NCBI GenBank assembly: GCA_037074705.1
Contig: CM073595.1
Coordinates: forward strand, 53,997,639-54,061,638
DNA: 64,000 bases
DNA from: Zhengitettix transpicula
Lineage: Eukaryota; Arthropoda; Insecta; Orthoptera; Tetrigidae
Direction of reading: 5' to 3'
Below, one piece after another: positions 36,311 to 49,900 of this stretch. Under the pieces are notes generated by a model. It had not been told where the DNA came from, did not search any database, and worked only from the letters and a program-made list of their open reading frames with translations. The position numbers and the translations under genes were made by a program. Numbering within the stretch: the first letter of the stretch is position 1; the number at the start of each line of letters is the position of its first letter.

Positions 36311-37244
36311 TTACATATACTTCTATGTTAATTAGGTTACATATTGTAATAATGATACATAAATCACAGCTAAATAGCCACGTTGAAGCGTCAATTTGTA
36401 GTATTTACTATTGAATGATAATTAAAATAAGCAAATTAAAATTAAATGATTGGATTTTAATTAAAAAGATCAGAGTTTAAAATATACAAGAAAATTAATT
36501 TATAAACATCAAATTATTATAATCATTGAAATTATATTTCATATTGGTAATAACTTAATAATAAGCCACGGCTTGATCTCAGGGTCGACTATCGGGCCTT
36601 CAATAAAGAATTTTTACGACAAACAATTACAAAGTGAGAAAATTCTTACTTTAAACAATCAGTGAAATATTGAAATCTGACGATAAAATATCATTTGCTG
36701 TTGGGTTAACATATAATGAGTTGTTTGATATACCTTATAGTTTTGCGATGCGAAAAGGAAGGGGCTCGTGCACACTCGATTATTTCTTAACACTTTTTTA
36801 TATACAGGCCATGTTTTTCACAGAATTTACTTGCGGTTATTATTTCCACATGCAACACTTCCTGCTTGCTGAATTTAATTCGCTGGTCTCTCGATCAATA
36901 AATTATTAAACTCATCAAAGTTTGGTTATTCACTTGATAAAATAACCTGGCGCCCAAGAACTGACGAATCGTATGATTCGTGAACGTATGATAGACTCCG
37001 AAATTATTCTCCATCGGGGAAATAAACAGTTGGCATAGTATCGTCGGAGTTGTTTGCACTCTTTCTGAATATCTGTTCTCCTCTGCCTCCCAAAAACACA
37101 CTTCGAGCTCCCACAACACACTGAAGCTCCGCACGTCCAGCAAGGTTTCACGACAATACATACAGCAAGCAAGAATTATAGACCCATATCCTTGTATACA
37201 AATCGTATGTTTACGCCGCCAACAATGTAAGTCCTAAAATCTTA
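36311..37244. other. AT-rich noncoding sequence
   Basis: Chance frames up to 88 codons. No motif recognised. Confidence 0.5.
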
Positions 37245-37520
37245 TTCATTAATTAATTACATTTATTTTTAATTACTACAATATATTTGCTTCCTTAGCG
37301 AACTTTAGCACCTTGAAGATCGTTATTGCAGATGTCGCTAGGTCTGCTATGTTGCCCAAGATGTAGTTTCTGGTTGTTGAGTAGTACTCGCAGCTCTGCA
37401 GGATATGCGTCATATTTTTAAATTCTCATTACAATGGTGATACATTGGAGGCTCAGCTCTAGAAATTATGAAATCATAAGTTAATTTAGTATGTCGAGAT
37501 CTTATTCGAGAGAGAATGAT
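37245..37520 (-). pseudogene. LINE ORF2 C-terminal remnant
   Basis: The minus strand reads RSRHTKLTYDFIISRAEPPM, YHHCNENLK, then after a one-base shift in an A-run HILQSCEYYSTTRNYIL, and closes with VLKFAKEANIL and a stop (near 37,290). R..H..LT..F......P..C......HIL..C..Y is the conserved C-terminus of Jockey/R1-type LINEs. It is comparable in position to the 22.9 kb fragment but clearly a different copy or subfamily. Confidence 0.75.
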
Positions 37521-40500
37521 TTGGCTTCTTCATTCTCTACTGTAAGACAATGTTTCTGTCTACCCAAGAAATGGCATTAAACATGTTGTATTTTTTCCGT
37601 CGCAACATTGCCAACCTCATCTTTGACGATTCAGATTTATTTTGCAAAGAGTCGGTCCTATTAGTTTCTTGTGAATCCTGCAGCCTGATTCTCGTTTTTT
37701 TTGTCTGTATGTTCAGAATAAAATGTAAGAATATCCATGGATTCCTTGCACCAGTCTCACAACTGCTGTACACCCTTGCATGAAAATTTCTACATTCAAG
37801 AAGGTACGTGACACATAACAGATAAAAATAATGATTACGTAAGTAAATAACAAGAAAATTTTATTTTCATGATTCGATTTTGGAACCGGTAGAGATTTTC
37901 CCGTCATGATCCTTTTTTATTCAATTTCTTGAGGTTTCTTTCAAAGCATATTTTCTCTTCTCATATTGCAAAATATTTTGAGCGTTCCAACCTTACCGAA
38001 AATAAAAATTATTAAGTCCAAGTTCAATTATTAGATATGTAAAAGGTTTAAAATAGTTAATAAAATTTCGAACTCACTTTTAAAAGGCGACAGGGACGTT
38101 GAAATTAAATTTAAATGTGCACAATTAGAGAAAATATATCTTTACTCAGGAGAAATGTTCACGTTTCCCATTTCTCCCATGTTCTTCGCACACAAAACAA
38201 CATAATATCATAGAGGTAATGAGATTATATTTCTGATTCGTTTTTCCTCTATGGTTGAAATGTTTTCTTAAGGGGAAAGGAGCAGCAACGTATATCAACT
38301 TCAATAATATAAGATATTGATTTGATTCTGCTTTTATTTCCAGCCCTTGGAAGAGAATTAGCAGACAATCTCAACGAATGTGACGCACAATATTCTCGCA
38401 TTTGATGAGGCACATTACCAGTGTGAACATTCATTTGCCTCATTTATACCCTTCGGTCTTTTGGCCATTCTTAGGTGTAAAAAGGTAAGGAAGCATACTT
38501 GTGTTCTTTTGTTAGGTATCTTCAAAATTAGAGGAAACCATTATACAGATAGTCCATGAAGGAAGCTTTTTCGAAAAGCAAACAACACTTTATACCACAT
38601 TTGTAACCTCGTTGGGTAAATAATTTAGAAATACTTCATATCGACCATAATTTCACTTCCCTTTCTTACGTAAGCGTCTAAACATTACTAGTTTATATAA
38701 TTGGAACGTTTACATTGCCAATAATTCTTCGGAATGATATAACGTAAATGTCCCACGACTCTAAAGGAAATAATTCCTGTTTATTTGTAACGACACATAT
38801 TTGTTCGTCATTTAAAACATCTTGTTCCAATGCCGGAATGATTTATTATGAAACATATCGTGTCATTATTTGTTATTTGTGGAGTACAAGTGTTTCCTTG
38901 ATACACTCCGACGGCCTCAGATGCCGACGTGCCTCTAATAAAAACAAGCAAGTCACGGCTATTAAATACCTTACCTACTTTCAAGGATGTATTCAATTCT
39001 TGAACGCTGTACAAGGAAGAGTAGGAATCCGAGGAAACCAGGTCCGCATAAAGAGGCAAAAACCTGGTCCATTCAGGTAATCTCGCCGGATAATTACCGC
39101 GAGACTTTGGAGACGAACGTCACAGTAATAGTCACGGCCCACAAAAACCCATCACTCCATTCTAAAGGTAATAGGTTTTTTTCCTTATGCGAGTAAACAG
39201 CACGTATTTTACCAAAAGATGGGTTCAACCGACGAGACTCCGTGATCATTCAATCGCATGCTTCCAGAAAACCTTGATCACGCAAAGATTAAAACTGCAA
39301 CACGGAAAACTATTACAGAACATTATTATCTATATACGCTAGGAATATTAAAAATACAGGTAAATAATTCCAAAATTGTGCTTTGTCTGTAGTCAACGAA
39401 GTCCATATTACTCATATCTAAATTGAGCCTATGTACTTCAAGTATGTGTTATTTAGTATCATTGGTATAATTTCGGTAAAAATGAGTACTTGTAAGAAAA
39501 ATATTATGTTTAGATCCAAAGTAATATATGAAAAAAGTTACGTTTTTTTAAAAAAGATAACGAAGCAAAGAGTGAAGTTTTCTTCAAGGGCACTACTGGT
39601 TTTCAACATTGTTAGGAATGATACTTAAACACTTGAACAATTCTATGGGAAAGATAAAATAGAAACTCTACTGTGGGAAACGCAGGAAGAAAGATATGCG
39701 TTAATCAAGCGTAGAATTACATACGTGATGTGTCAGAAAATCCAACCCACTTATATACAGGCGATCGTAAATTCAAAACAACTGCCAAGGAACAAAAATA
39801 AACAGGCGCAGGTAAATACACATTTTGAAACAAATCGACAAACGGTTGTAAGAAGTTGACTGTTCCAGGAGAATCTTCCAGAGGCAAAAACGTAGACATC
39901 TTTGAAGTTCAGAGGTTATTATAATCGTGAACATATATTGGACATTACTGGAATGCTCGAGACACTTTTATTATCATCGGGATTGCTTTTATAATGTACG
40001 AGTAAAGCTTGTGTTGAACTTGTCTTTAATAACGAGAATCTTTTTCTCACACAGCATGAATACAAGAGGTAAAAAGGTGCTGATTTGAAAAAATAAAATG
40101 GACTGACGTTTCTTCTCGAGCATGATTCGACAGCTGCTGTAAAGTATAATATATTGAACTGCACAGTTAATTGCAAATATGTAGGACAGTAATAATTTTT
40201 AAATGATTAAAGTTTAGGGCTACATTTCCAGGCATTGAATATTTTTGATATAACTTCTTCCGAGACATCCGATTTATAGTGAAGCCCGTGCATAAGTTTC
40301 TTAACTCTCAACGATTCTATGGAACTCAATTTTGAAAAATCCAGAATAGGTTATATGACTTTGTTAGCTTTATATGGAATACTGTAATGCACAAATCATC
40401 GTAAAAAGAAGGGTATCCGAGGGAACTTCAGTATGAGTAGGTGACAAGTGTGTTAAGTGGCATGAAGAAATTCTTCGAAACTGATCCTGAGTAATAAACA

Positions 40501-41259
40501 GCTTATATTTATCCAAGTAGTGGATGACAAACAAGAATTGGAAGGTGGAGAGACACGAAAAGGAGAATAATTGTTTATTGAAAACAAGAAACTGTATTGA
40601 AAGTAATTTTTTGGAAGGGAGCGTTTCTTGACCTAAGTGTTTTGGTAAAATAATTAAAGAGGAATGGAGCAAACATTACAAGGGATGACATATCTTGTAA
40701 ATATCATATAGAGGAAGGGGGGACATAGAGACATAGAGTAGTCGAAAATCCATTTAGGATTTAGGAGGGTTTTTTTATTTTGTATTTAACCTTTATTTCT
40801 ACTTTGTTAATATAATTGTCTCAAGATTGTTCCAATGCACTGACCAACATAAGAACACTGTGATATATTGTCCATAATATTTTTTAAAAGATTATATACT
40901 TATGTTTCTCATTAAAATAAGAAGTATTTTTAAAAAGAATTTCTGTTTTAATCATCTCGTAAATAGAAATTCAATAAATACTTATAAATAAATATAGAAC
41001 AACCCGAATTGCCATTCATGATTCCTCTGCGCATTTTCCCTTGCTTTCGATTTTTTTCGGTCCTTTTCCACTGTTCTGGTTTCTCCTCCATATAATCCTG
41101 TACTCTACAGAAACATTTTCCGCAATCATATCTCTAAGTAGATTTCTCTTCCTGAAGAAAGTTTGCACTTGTCTCGTTTCTATGGCGTCAAAATAACTGT
41201 CAGTGTATCGTAATTTTTTTTCCCGCTTCCGATATTTCAACTGTGTTAAAACTCCGACT
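37521..41259. other. noncoding sequence, no feature recognised
   Basis: About 3.7 kb with chance frames up to 110 codons (38,748-39,080). I recognise no protein, RNA or repeat. Confidence 0.45.
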
Positions 41260-41680
41260 TAAAATGAAAACGACTGTACGCGCGCTCCGGAGGGGATGAA
41301 GGAGTGCGAGGGTTCGCGAATATCTCGTATCAGGCTAATAATTATTTAACAGGCGTTTAATAAGAAACACGACCTAAAAGCCACGCTTAGTGGCTGCGGC
41401 TTATGATTTTCAATTTGGAGCAACCCCTGTTGGGGAACCGCCGAGAGCGCTCGTCCCTGCGACTTCATAACGGAGGGTGCGAACCGCCGCGTGGGGTGCG
41501 CGTGTAAACAATAATGTACGTCGTGTAATGAAAGCTCTAAGCGGTAATTAGAGTATAATTTACTTTGCTTTTGCATGAGGGAACGTTCCGAGTGCGGATT
41601 ACGGACCCCGACCGCACAACAGCCCCTAAATCAGCCGCAATACAAGCCACTTCGTGCTCGTTCAACACCGTGACCGAAAC
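41260..41680. promoter_or_regulatory. GC-rich block, candidate cis-regulatory element
   Basis: A sharp rise in GC and CpG (ACGCGCGCTCCGGAGGGGAT, AACCGCCGCGTGGGGTGCGC) is interspersed with CTAATAATTATTTAAC and GCGGTAATTAGAG. A 76-codon minus-strand frame exists but resembles no protein. Regulatory role is inference. Confidence 0.3.
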
Positions 41681-44199
41681 GGCAAAATGGTTAACAACCC
41701 GCTTTATTTTTTCATAGTTGAAAAGATGAGCGATTTCCGAAACATCTAACTTTCTCCAATCAGCTCAAATTGGAAAACTCGGGTAAAATACGTGAATTTG
41801 GCTAAGAAAAAAATTGGGCGAAAGAGTAAGATGCTATCAAAGAGGGAGGTGAAATAAATCAACGTTTCGAACAGGAAAATCAGGGAATACGTATAATAGG
41901 TTCACAGCATACTACTCCTAATTTCTATAGAATTACATTCAGATATACTGAAAAATTAAAAAATGGCGATAATGTAACACCACCATTTTGCCTTTTTCTC
42001 CAAAACACAGACCTCGAATTTTTCTATTTTAATTGATTAAATACGTTAGTCCCTATTTGAGGAATCTTGACACTACAAAACGTACATAAAAGATCAAATA
42101 AATTAAGAAGTACGAACTCAAGTAAATAAAACCTTGAATATAAAAAAATATTATATATACGAACGGGAAATTGGTAATATTATTTATTCACGATAAAATA
42201 CGTAATTAATAAACATCAATACATAAATCTGAAAATAATAAATTTTATAATATTTATTTATATTAGGAAAAGAATATTTAATAAAAAAAATTAGTTTAGT
42301 GGGATTGAATTTATATCTAGCGTCCATATCATAATAAATAATACACCATAACGTAATGAAAACATTTACAAAACAGTCAGAAAATAAATTTGGACTGTTT
42401 TTCAGAATCATACACGATGTCCAGGGCCCAACCAAAAAATACTCATATTTCTATATAATTTCCTAGAAAACTTAGACAGCACTTGTAAATGATTTTTGGT
42501 CTTGGACAGATTAAAATGTACGTTATGACATTTTCAAATACTGAATGCTCAATTTAATATAGCCTCAAAGTTATTTTTATTATTATTATTTAACGGTTTA
42601 TAATGTTCGCGTTGACAACGTGCTTTTTTACTTAAGTTTTGCTGTGTTACAACATTGATTCCAATAATAGACATAGAAATGAGCACTTTAAAAATTTTAC
42701 CATGTTATTGAAGTAGAACATCAGCAAATATTGTAAATGTTTTTTCTCTTTCAGATAGTGTTACACAATTTTATGTTCATTGGAAAATTATTCATTTACA
42801 CAAATGGAGATTAATTATACATTTCAAATGTGGGTTTCTTACATTTACATTGCAAGAGTTTGCATTTGTAAATAATTTAGCACATATTTGGATAATATTA
42901 AGTACAAATGATAATTTTACATTCATTGTATCAAATTATTTGAAACTGCGACTGTTACGAATTCCACTGTACTATTCCCGTACTCTATTTTTATTAGGAG
43001 GAGGGTATCAGCTTCTGAATATGAATCACTCTCTTGTACTTTAACTACATTTATGAACCTTTTAATTCTACAAAAAACTTTGTGAAACTTTAAGAAAAAA
43101 CAGTTCAAGAGTTTTTAATTCGGTAAGTCGAAAAATAATTCTAACAAATTTACCGACAAAAGTGATATTCGTTTTATATAGTTTCAGCTGTATGTTTTAA
43201 ATGTTGTTAAAAAAATGTTTTACTATTTCAATTGTAGTAAACATATTCCCCAAATCTTTCTTTGTCATCAATGGGCTACATAAAACTTTAGAAGTGGCTG
43301 ATTCTATTTTCATAAATATTTATTATATGAACTTGCGGCATTACTCACTCATTGTAGGAAATATCTAATATTATAATCTATCATCTCAATACAATTATAA
43401 CAATACACCAGAATTTCTCCTACGGAAGAACATAAATACTGGAATATCTCACATGTTAAATAGTGTTCTACCAGTTGTTTAAGAATGAAAATTCTCTTTT
43501 TCGAGCAACGCGATCGCGATGCCACCAGAATAAACGGAATACGACACACTATAAGTAATAAGCGTAACTTGACCTTGTATTTCCGTACACCACCAACACA
43601 GAATTCTCTAAATGAAGAAAATTCAAGAGGCATCATATTCATGATTTTTAATTCTCTTTAAAATGAACGGTTATTCTATTATGAAGAGTCAGCTTCGAAA
43701 AAATTCCTCTTTAGGCGATTCGGAGGAACGGATGAACCGATATTTTAAAAAATTTTGAAGGGAATTTTATTTAGCCACATTTAGGATCGGAAAAAATTGA
43801 AATGTTCTTATATATACCGTTAAATCCCAAATATTTGGGATCAATTATGTAATAAATTAGAATAGTCCTCCAAAAGTAAGGGAAATATGAGCTTATTCGA
43901 TAAATTCCACAGAACTGTAAACCGAAATTGTTGAAAATTAGTGAAAATTTAATATATTTTAATGTTCGATGAAGCTCTGTACATCTTTTCAATAGTTCGT
44001 CAACTTTATAGTTTCGAAAAGAAATTAAAAATGAGACGGCATAAAGTATTCCTGAGTATATTAAAATTCATGCGTAGAAACTTTATTTAATGAACAATTC
44101 AGGAGACAAATGAATGATGAATTGAGTTTTTAATGGGTGTGTCATATTGTTTTCCTTTGTTTACCTTTGTGCTGGTTTGTATTTAATTGCATTTTTTAA
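41681..44199. other. AT-rich noncoding sequence
   Basis: Frames up to 97 codons without recognisable motifs. Confidence 0.5.
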
Positions 44200-44640
44200 A
44201 GTCCTTTTTCCGAGGATAAGCAGTATTTATAAAGTGAAACGCGCGCTTACCACCGGCTTTCTTTGAAAAATACGTCTGGCAGCAAGTCAATTGCCTTCTC
44301 CACTTCTAAACTTGATGCGTGTCTCTTATTGTTGAATTCGGAGCACAATGAGAATTTAATTACTGCTGCGAGTAAAATGAGGATAGGGACGACTAATTAC
44401 CTTAAATAAATTAGGAGATAACAACGGTAGTTAGGAAGGAATTGTCCACCGCGGGGGAGGACTCGGACATGCAACGCGTCCCCTTGTTATTACACCATCG
44501 CAGTAGACCCAAAGTACGAGGACGAGAACAACCACAAAACGCCACCACCTACGATGAAGAGCTGCAATAAAACAGAACCGCAGAAGGCCAACTCGGAGTT
44601 TACCAAACTGTTTAACACGAAATATACGCAATGAAACTTG
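44200..44640. promoter_or_regulatory. mixed-composition block, possible regulatory sequence
   Basis: Contains AACGCGCGCTTACCACCGGC and paired homeodomain-type words (AATTTAATTACTGCTGCGAG, GACTAATTACC). It is followed at 44,440-44,620 by a GC-richer stretch with open frames of about 60-70 codons on both strands. I do not recognise these and do not call them genes. Confidence 0.2.
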
Positions 44641-44829
44641 CACAGATAAGCTTATTTTTTTGTAAGTTTATTGGAAGTTAAATTGAATCAGAAAAAACAT
44701 CTCGTATATCTGAAAACGAAGCAACTTTTCCAAATTCATAAACATTAAATCCAAAAATCGATAATAGTATCTGACAGATTAAGGTATAAAACGGTTAAAA
44801 AAATAAGACGAATGGAGTAGCGAAAAAGG

Positions 44830-44867
<38 letters not shown>
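44830..44867. repeat. compound (AC)n(AT)n microsatellite
   Basis: About eleven AC/CA units run directly into about eight AT/TA units. Confidence 0.95.
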
Positions 44868-46785
44868 TGTTTATTGAAAAACCATTTATCGAATATAACC
44901 CACCAGAGAAAAAAACCGGATGTCAAATTAAATCTTCTATGCTTGGAGCCGACACAACAGCTCAGTTTCCATGAAAATAGAGAGAGATAAGAGAGAATTG
45001 AAAATCAGGTAACAAAAGTTATGAGATCCAGAGGAGAGTATTCCGGGCAGTCATTAGTCAATATAGAAATGGATGAGCTGACAACAGAGCACCATTTCCG
45101 ACGCATCGACGGATACTAGAAACGACGCCTACAACCGCAGACACTGTCCCCAGAAATCATCTCGCCACGACCACAAATTGTATGAACTTGAGCAACGTAG
45201 TATCATAACATGAGGTACCAAACGTTTTCATTAATTATTTAACTTACATTTTCATATAATTTAATTCTTTACTATTAAGTAATCTACATAAGTACCCCAA
45301 GTTTTATGCATTTATTGTATTAATACTATATTCTTGTAACTGTAACTGACTAAAGAATTTCCAACGTTGTCATTAATACACAGCTTTTCGATGGCGTGTT
45401 CTGTCATCATCGTTGGGTGGATTATGGTTACCTGTGTCAGAATTATTGTGTGCTACATAATTTAATTAATAAATATTTAACCTGGTTGGAAACCCAAGAA
45501 TGATTTATTCATAATTAAGACCGGTAAAGTCCTCTATCTCCTATAAAAATAAATACTCTTCGTTAAATCGACATATTTTTTTATAATTTAAACTTAAATA
45601 AAATAGAAGTAATTTATTTCAAAGACTATTTAACATTAACTTACACAAAATCTCTCGGAGGAAATTAAATAAATTTTAGGATGTGATTACAAGAATTTTC
45701 TACCTGTATTCTTTGCTATAATTTAAATGAACTATTGTTATTAAGTTTCAAACTCAATTTATTTCATTCGGAGACATGATTAAATGAAATGAATATCAAC
45801 GTGTGTATCGTAGGGAACACGACGGAGTTTGACAAATGAGTACATATAAAGCTTGGAACATCCAACTTTATGAATCATAAGAGTTAATCACTCGACTGTA
45901 GGATATTATGTGGTTTAGAGAAAGGCTAACAAATTAACCACTAGATTTTTAATAGTGCTGTTAGGAGAAATGTAAATAGAAACGTGATTGCGCCTGAGGT
46001 CAAAGGGAAGCGATTTCGACCTTCTTTGTTCGAAGGCAAAGAATCCCGACTTACCAGTGATCTGGTGCGACGGACGTAAATCCCGATCGAGGCTTCAGTT
46101 TCTTGGCAAACACTGAGCAGTCTTCAGGGTCGCTGTCGTTACGGAATAACATGTTTATTATGAGAAATGAAGACCGCAAGTAGAATCGTGCGTGAGGAAA
46201 TGAAAAGGCCACACGTTATTATATTGAATCAAAGTAATGGAAGGTCGTAACGCTGACAAGGCTGCATTGTCTGCGCTTTCACGTCGAAGCGAACTTCAAA
46301 ATAATAACTGTCGACAAAGTCTTCATTTATTAAGGTATTACATTTTCACTGACGGCATTTGAAGACAGGCTTCACTCTAACCGGCTGTTTCAGTATGCTA
46401 AATTAATGATCGTAATGAATTTTTGCGGTTCTCCTTCCCATTTCCTTGTTCGCCAATAAGTTAACTTTTTTATTTACAGCGACCAAGGTTCACTCAATAA
46501 GTCATTGAAAAATTCATTTACAGCCATATTTTCTTCAGATATGTTCAAATGTTTGATTTTGATATGAAGTAGATTCTACTATTAGATGTAGAGGTAGAAT
46601 TTAGAATAACAGCCTGGTTGAACCTTGTAGAGCCCATGACGTCCGTCGTAGGTCATTAATTCGACGTAGTTATTATTACTGAGCTAGACTGAATTGATTA
46701 GAACTCAGTCTGGTAAGGGTACGGTATCTGAGGCCTGTCTCTGTTGCTCCTTACTCCTTATGGTAAAAAAAGGACTGTTGACGTT
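44868..46785. other. AT-rich noncoding sequence
   Basis: No gene or repeat recognised beyond the adjoining compound microsatellite. Confidence 0.5.
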
Positions 46786-46929
46786 GATGAGCAGAAAAAA
46801 ACAGCCTCCAAGTTTTGAATTTTATTAAATAATTAGTTGGAAGCTTTCAACTCTTTTGTTATAATCATCCTGAATGAACAACCAAACGTTACTACTTATA
46901 TATAAGTTTTTGGTTTTTTTCTGCTCATC
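46786..46929. repeat. small foldback with 17-bp perfect inverted repeat
   Basis: GATGAGCAGAAAAAAAC (46,786-46,802) is the exact inverse of 46,913-46,929. The interior includes a GTTGGAAGCTTTCAAC hairpin. The minus-strand right arm reads CTGATGAGCAG. Confidence 0.5.
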
Positions 46930-49900
46930 AGTCAGCTTCTTACTCCCTAAAAATCAGAACAGAGTCGTACTTTCAATGTAAAATCGTCAAATTCTTGCTT
47001 CCGTTGTCTTATTCCCTCCAAATACTTGATCTAAATCCTCTCTATCTACCCCGGATAAACATCCCAAAAAATTTCCGTCAGAATTAAATCCAATTTAAAA
47101 TATATTTGCACGTCTTGTACACGAATGAGTACGTAAATTTTCACACTTTGTTCTCGTTCTTCCCGAGAAGTCAGATTGTATACTTACCAATTCTAGCTAT
47201 TTGTAGCAGGTGTTCATCTGTTTCATAACAAGCTCCATAAATACAAAACCTTTTATATATTATGTCAATATTACGAAGCCACCTTATTTAAGAAATCTGT
47301 GGAAACCTTCTACTACTCTTGGTTTATTGGAGTCTAGAGTCCCCTCTAAATTCAAAAACTCTAGTTTTCTCACCGTTTTCCTACATCTAAAGCCAGAGGG
47401 ATTGTCCAGATTCCCAAAATCATTCAGACTAATTCTGGGATGAAGTCCTAGTAAGATATACACAAAGTACGTAATTACAAAACAGTAAATGACTGAGGGG
47501 AATTATAACACTGCCCGCGTATGTCAAGCATGGTGGTAGCCTGATTGTCGTCTGGGTGCCTACCGTCTTCCACTGTATTGTACCGTTTTTCAGTACCCGT
47601 CCTTTCCCCTGCGCTTTGGGTAGGCAACCCGAGTTGCTCTGTACGGCTGGTCGCAGGCTATTTACCAAAGTCATATTTTAGTCTTGATGTAAGATGTGAT
47701 GAAAGTAAACCTAAAAGCATAAATAGTGCAAACTGTATTTGAAGAAGAATCCTTTCCAATCTTCATTTTCTTTTGCGTGTGTCAAGCGTAGTTGCCCGAT
47801 GCGTCAAATCAACAGGGGATTTCTGAATCACGGGACAGTATCTAGCATAAATCTAAAATTTGTCTCTGACTCGGTCACCGTTATTCTATACTGACGAATT
47901 TACACTCACTGAAGATCAATCGTGAGGGAAACCACGGTAGAGCAAAATGTTATACGGCCTTTACAAAACACACACATTCAGTTTTCCGTCAGCAGTTGTG
48001 TCGATGTCATCACTTCGTCCGTGAACTTACCTTCACCACATCACATTAGAATTCCTCATTACAATCCTTCGTCAGGAATTACAGGCTTGGTGTTTAAACA
48101 TTTCGCATTTATTTATTTTACGGTAGAGTTTTCAAGACTATATCTCCTTGCAGGTACCTGCAGGAAGTTACAGCCTGCGAGAGAAATACTTTGTGACGGT
48201 TTAACTGCCACGTTGACGTGTTTGTTGTCTCAAAATGTCGAGACTTTCGTCGCCTTCCATCGTCAGCGTTGCTTCCGCGCAGCCTCTAGCAGTTTTTCGC
48301 CGGTCTACTTTATCCTCATAAAAAGTAAAAACAACTAAGACATAATTTTATGTGTGTTAAATGCATCCTATGTTATCCAGTAATTCCTCCTAGTTAGGAC
48401 ATTAGTCAAATTACAAATAATTTATTGATACATGTTCTTGATTTCTCGGTTGAAACGTGACATAAATAGCTTGCTGAAACTGAGATTTACTACAAGAAAT
48501 ATTTCACTCTTCCCTCTATTTAAAGCTTACAAGCGAAAATGTCGTGAATAGTAAGAGGTAAAAAATTAGAAACGAAACCTTTAGAGCGAGAGGACGTTCC
48601 AAATCACATATTCAAACGTAAGGAAATACTGTGTTTTAATTTTAATTTAACATAAAAAGAAGCACCGCTTTCCTACCAGAAAAGAAACGTGATATTAAGC
48701 TAAATAAATTATGTAAATTTAGTATTAAAAAAGTCAGATAAATGGTGAAATTTATATTTCAGTTAATTTCAGCAGCGTCACATCACAAGATTTCAAACAT
48801 TTTATGCAGATGAGGTACGTGGTGATTGTGTCTGTACCCCTGAAGGGAATAAACGAGAACGTTCAAACTCAGAGACCAGCGTGGAACTGCCATTCCTTTT
48901 ATATATGAGATAAGTGTATCTTGGAGACAAAAAAATTGGATATAAAAATACCTATGATTGGAAATTTCTTAACTTCATTGCAGAAGACTCAGGCCTCTTG
49001 CTTAAGATGCTGGAGTTTATAAGTATCTATGAAGTTTCAAATGTGTTCTAAATGTTATATTTCCCATCTGAATTTTTTTATTTAATTTTTAAATTATTTT
49101 CAGAATTCTTAAATAAGCAACTCATAAACCTGTTAACAAATTTAAAGGAGTTGATCCATAATAACGAGATAAATAAGAGGACAGACACTAGCGAAACTGA
49201 ACAAAGTTACAATTGTTCAAAATTAATCCAGAAACGTCGGTTTGACACACCACATTCCTACGAAAACTGTTAAGAGAGTCAGGAGATCCAATGATCATTT
49301 AAGAAGCACATTTGAGCCATTATATATATAGCATTTCTTTAAAAAAATTTTTTTTACAGAAGTGGGTTACTAATTTAGGTTCACCTTGTATTTAAATCTA
49401 AATAATAGGCCATGACATGACAACACTTTTGACAAAATTAGTCGTTCCGAGGTAGCTACTAGCATATTAAAGTGATATTCCTTCTATAATTGGAACGTAA
49501 ATATTTTCTAACGTTCACAGACATTTTTCATTGTGCCGGCAAGCCTATTAGCGCTGAAGGAGGCTGGACCTGGAAAGATAAGATTCAAATGTCACCGCGG
49601 CCGACAAAGACCAAAAGGCTTTCTCTCGCAGAACTAAGAGTGGAAGTAGCTTATTATGATAGTCTGAAACGAGATTAATCCTTTTGTATTACTTGAGAAC
49701 TATCCGATTGCATTAAGAATTTGTCCCAGAGTATTTTTGAATAATTCCTTTCGTTTTTATTGACAAAACCGGCAGCTCTGCTGGAATCTTTCTTCAAAAT
49801 TAAGTGGATATAATTGGGCAAAGTGAGGTGTAAGGGGCGTAAAAACGCATCTAATTTGATACATCACGACTTAAAAATAACAATTTTTTTAATTATAAAA

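Noticed and set aside
44430..44640. Possible 60-codon exon rich in K, E and P on the plus strand
   Set aside because: No Met until late, no convincing splice sites, no family match, and an equally long frame exists on the other strand.
47922..48338. 138-codon plus-strand frame
   Set aside because: No recognisable motif, no neighbouring exon-like frames and no compositional shift. Length alone is not enough in 64 kb.
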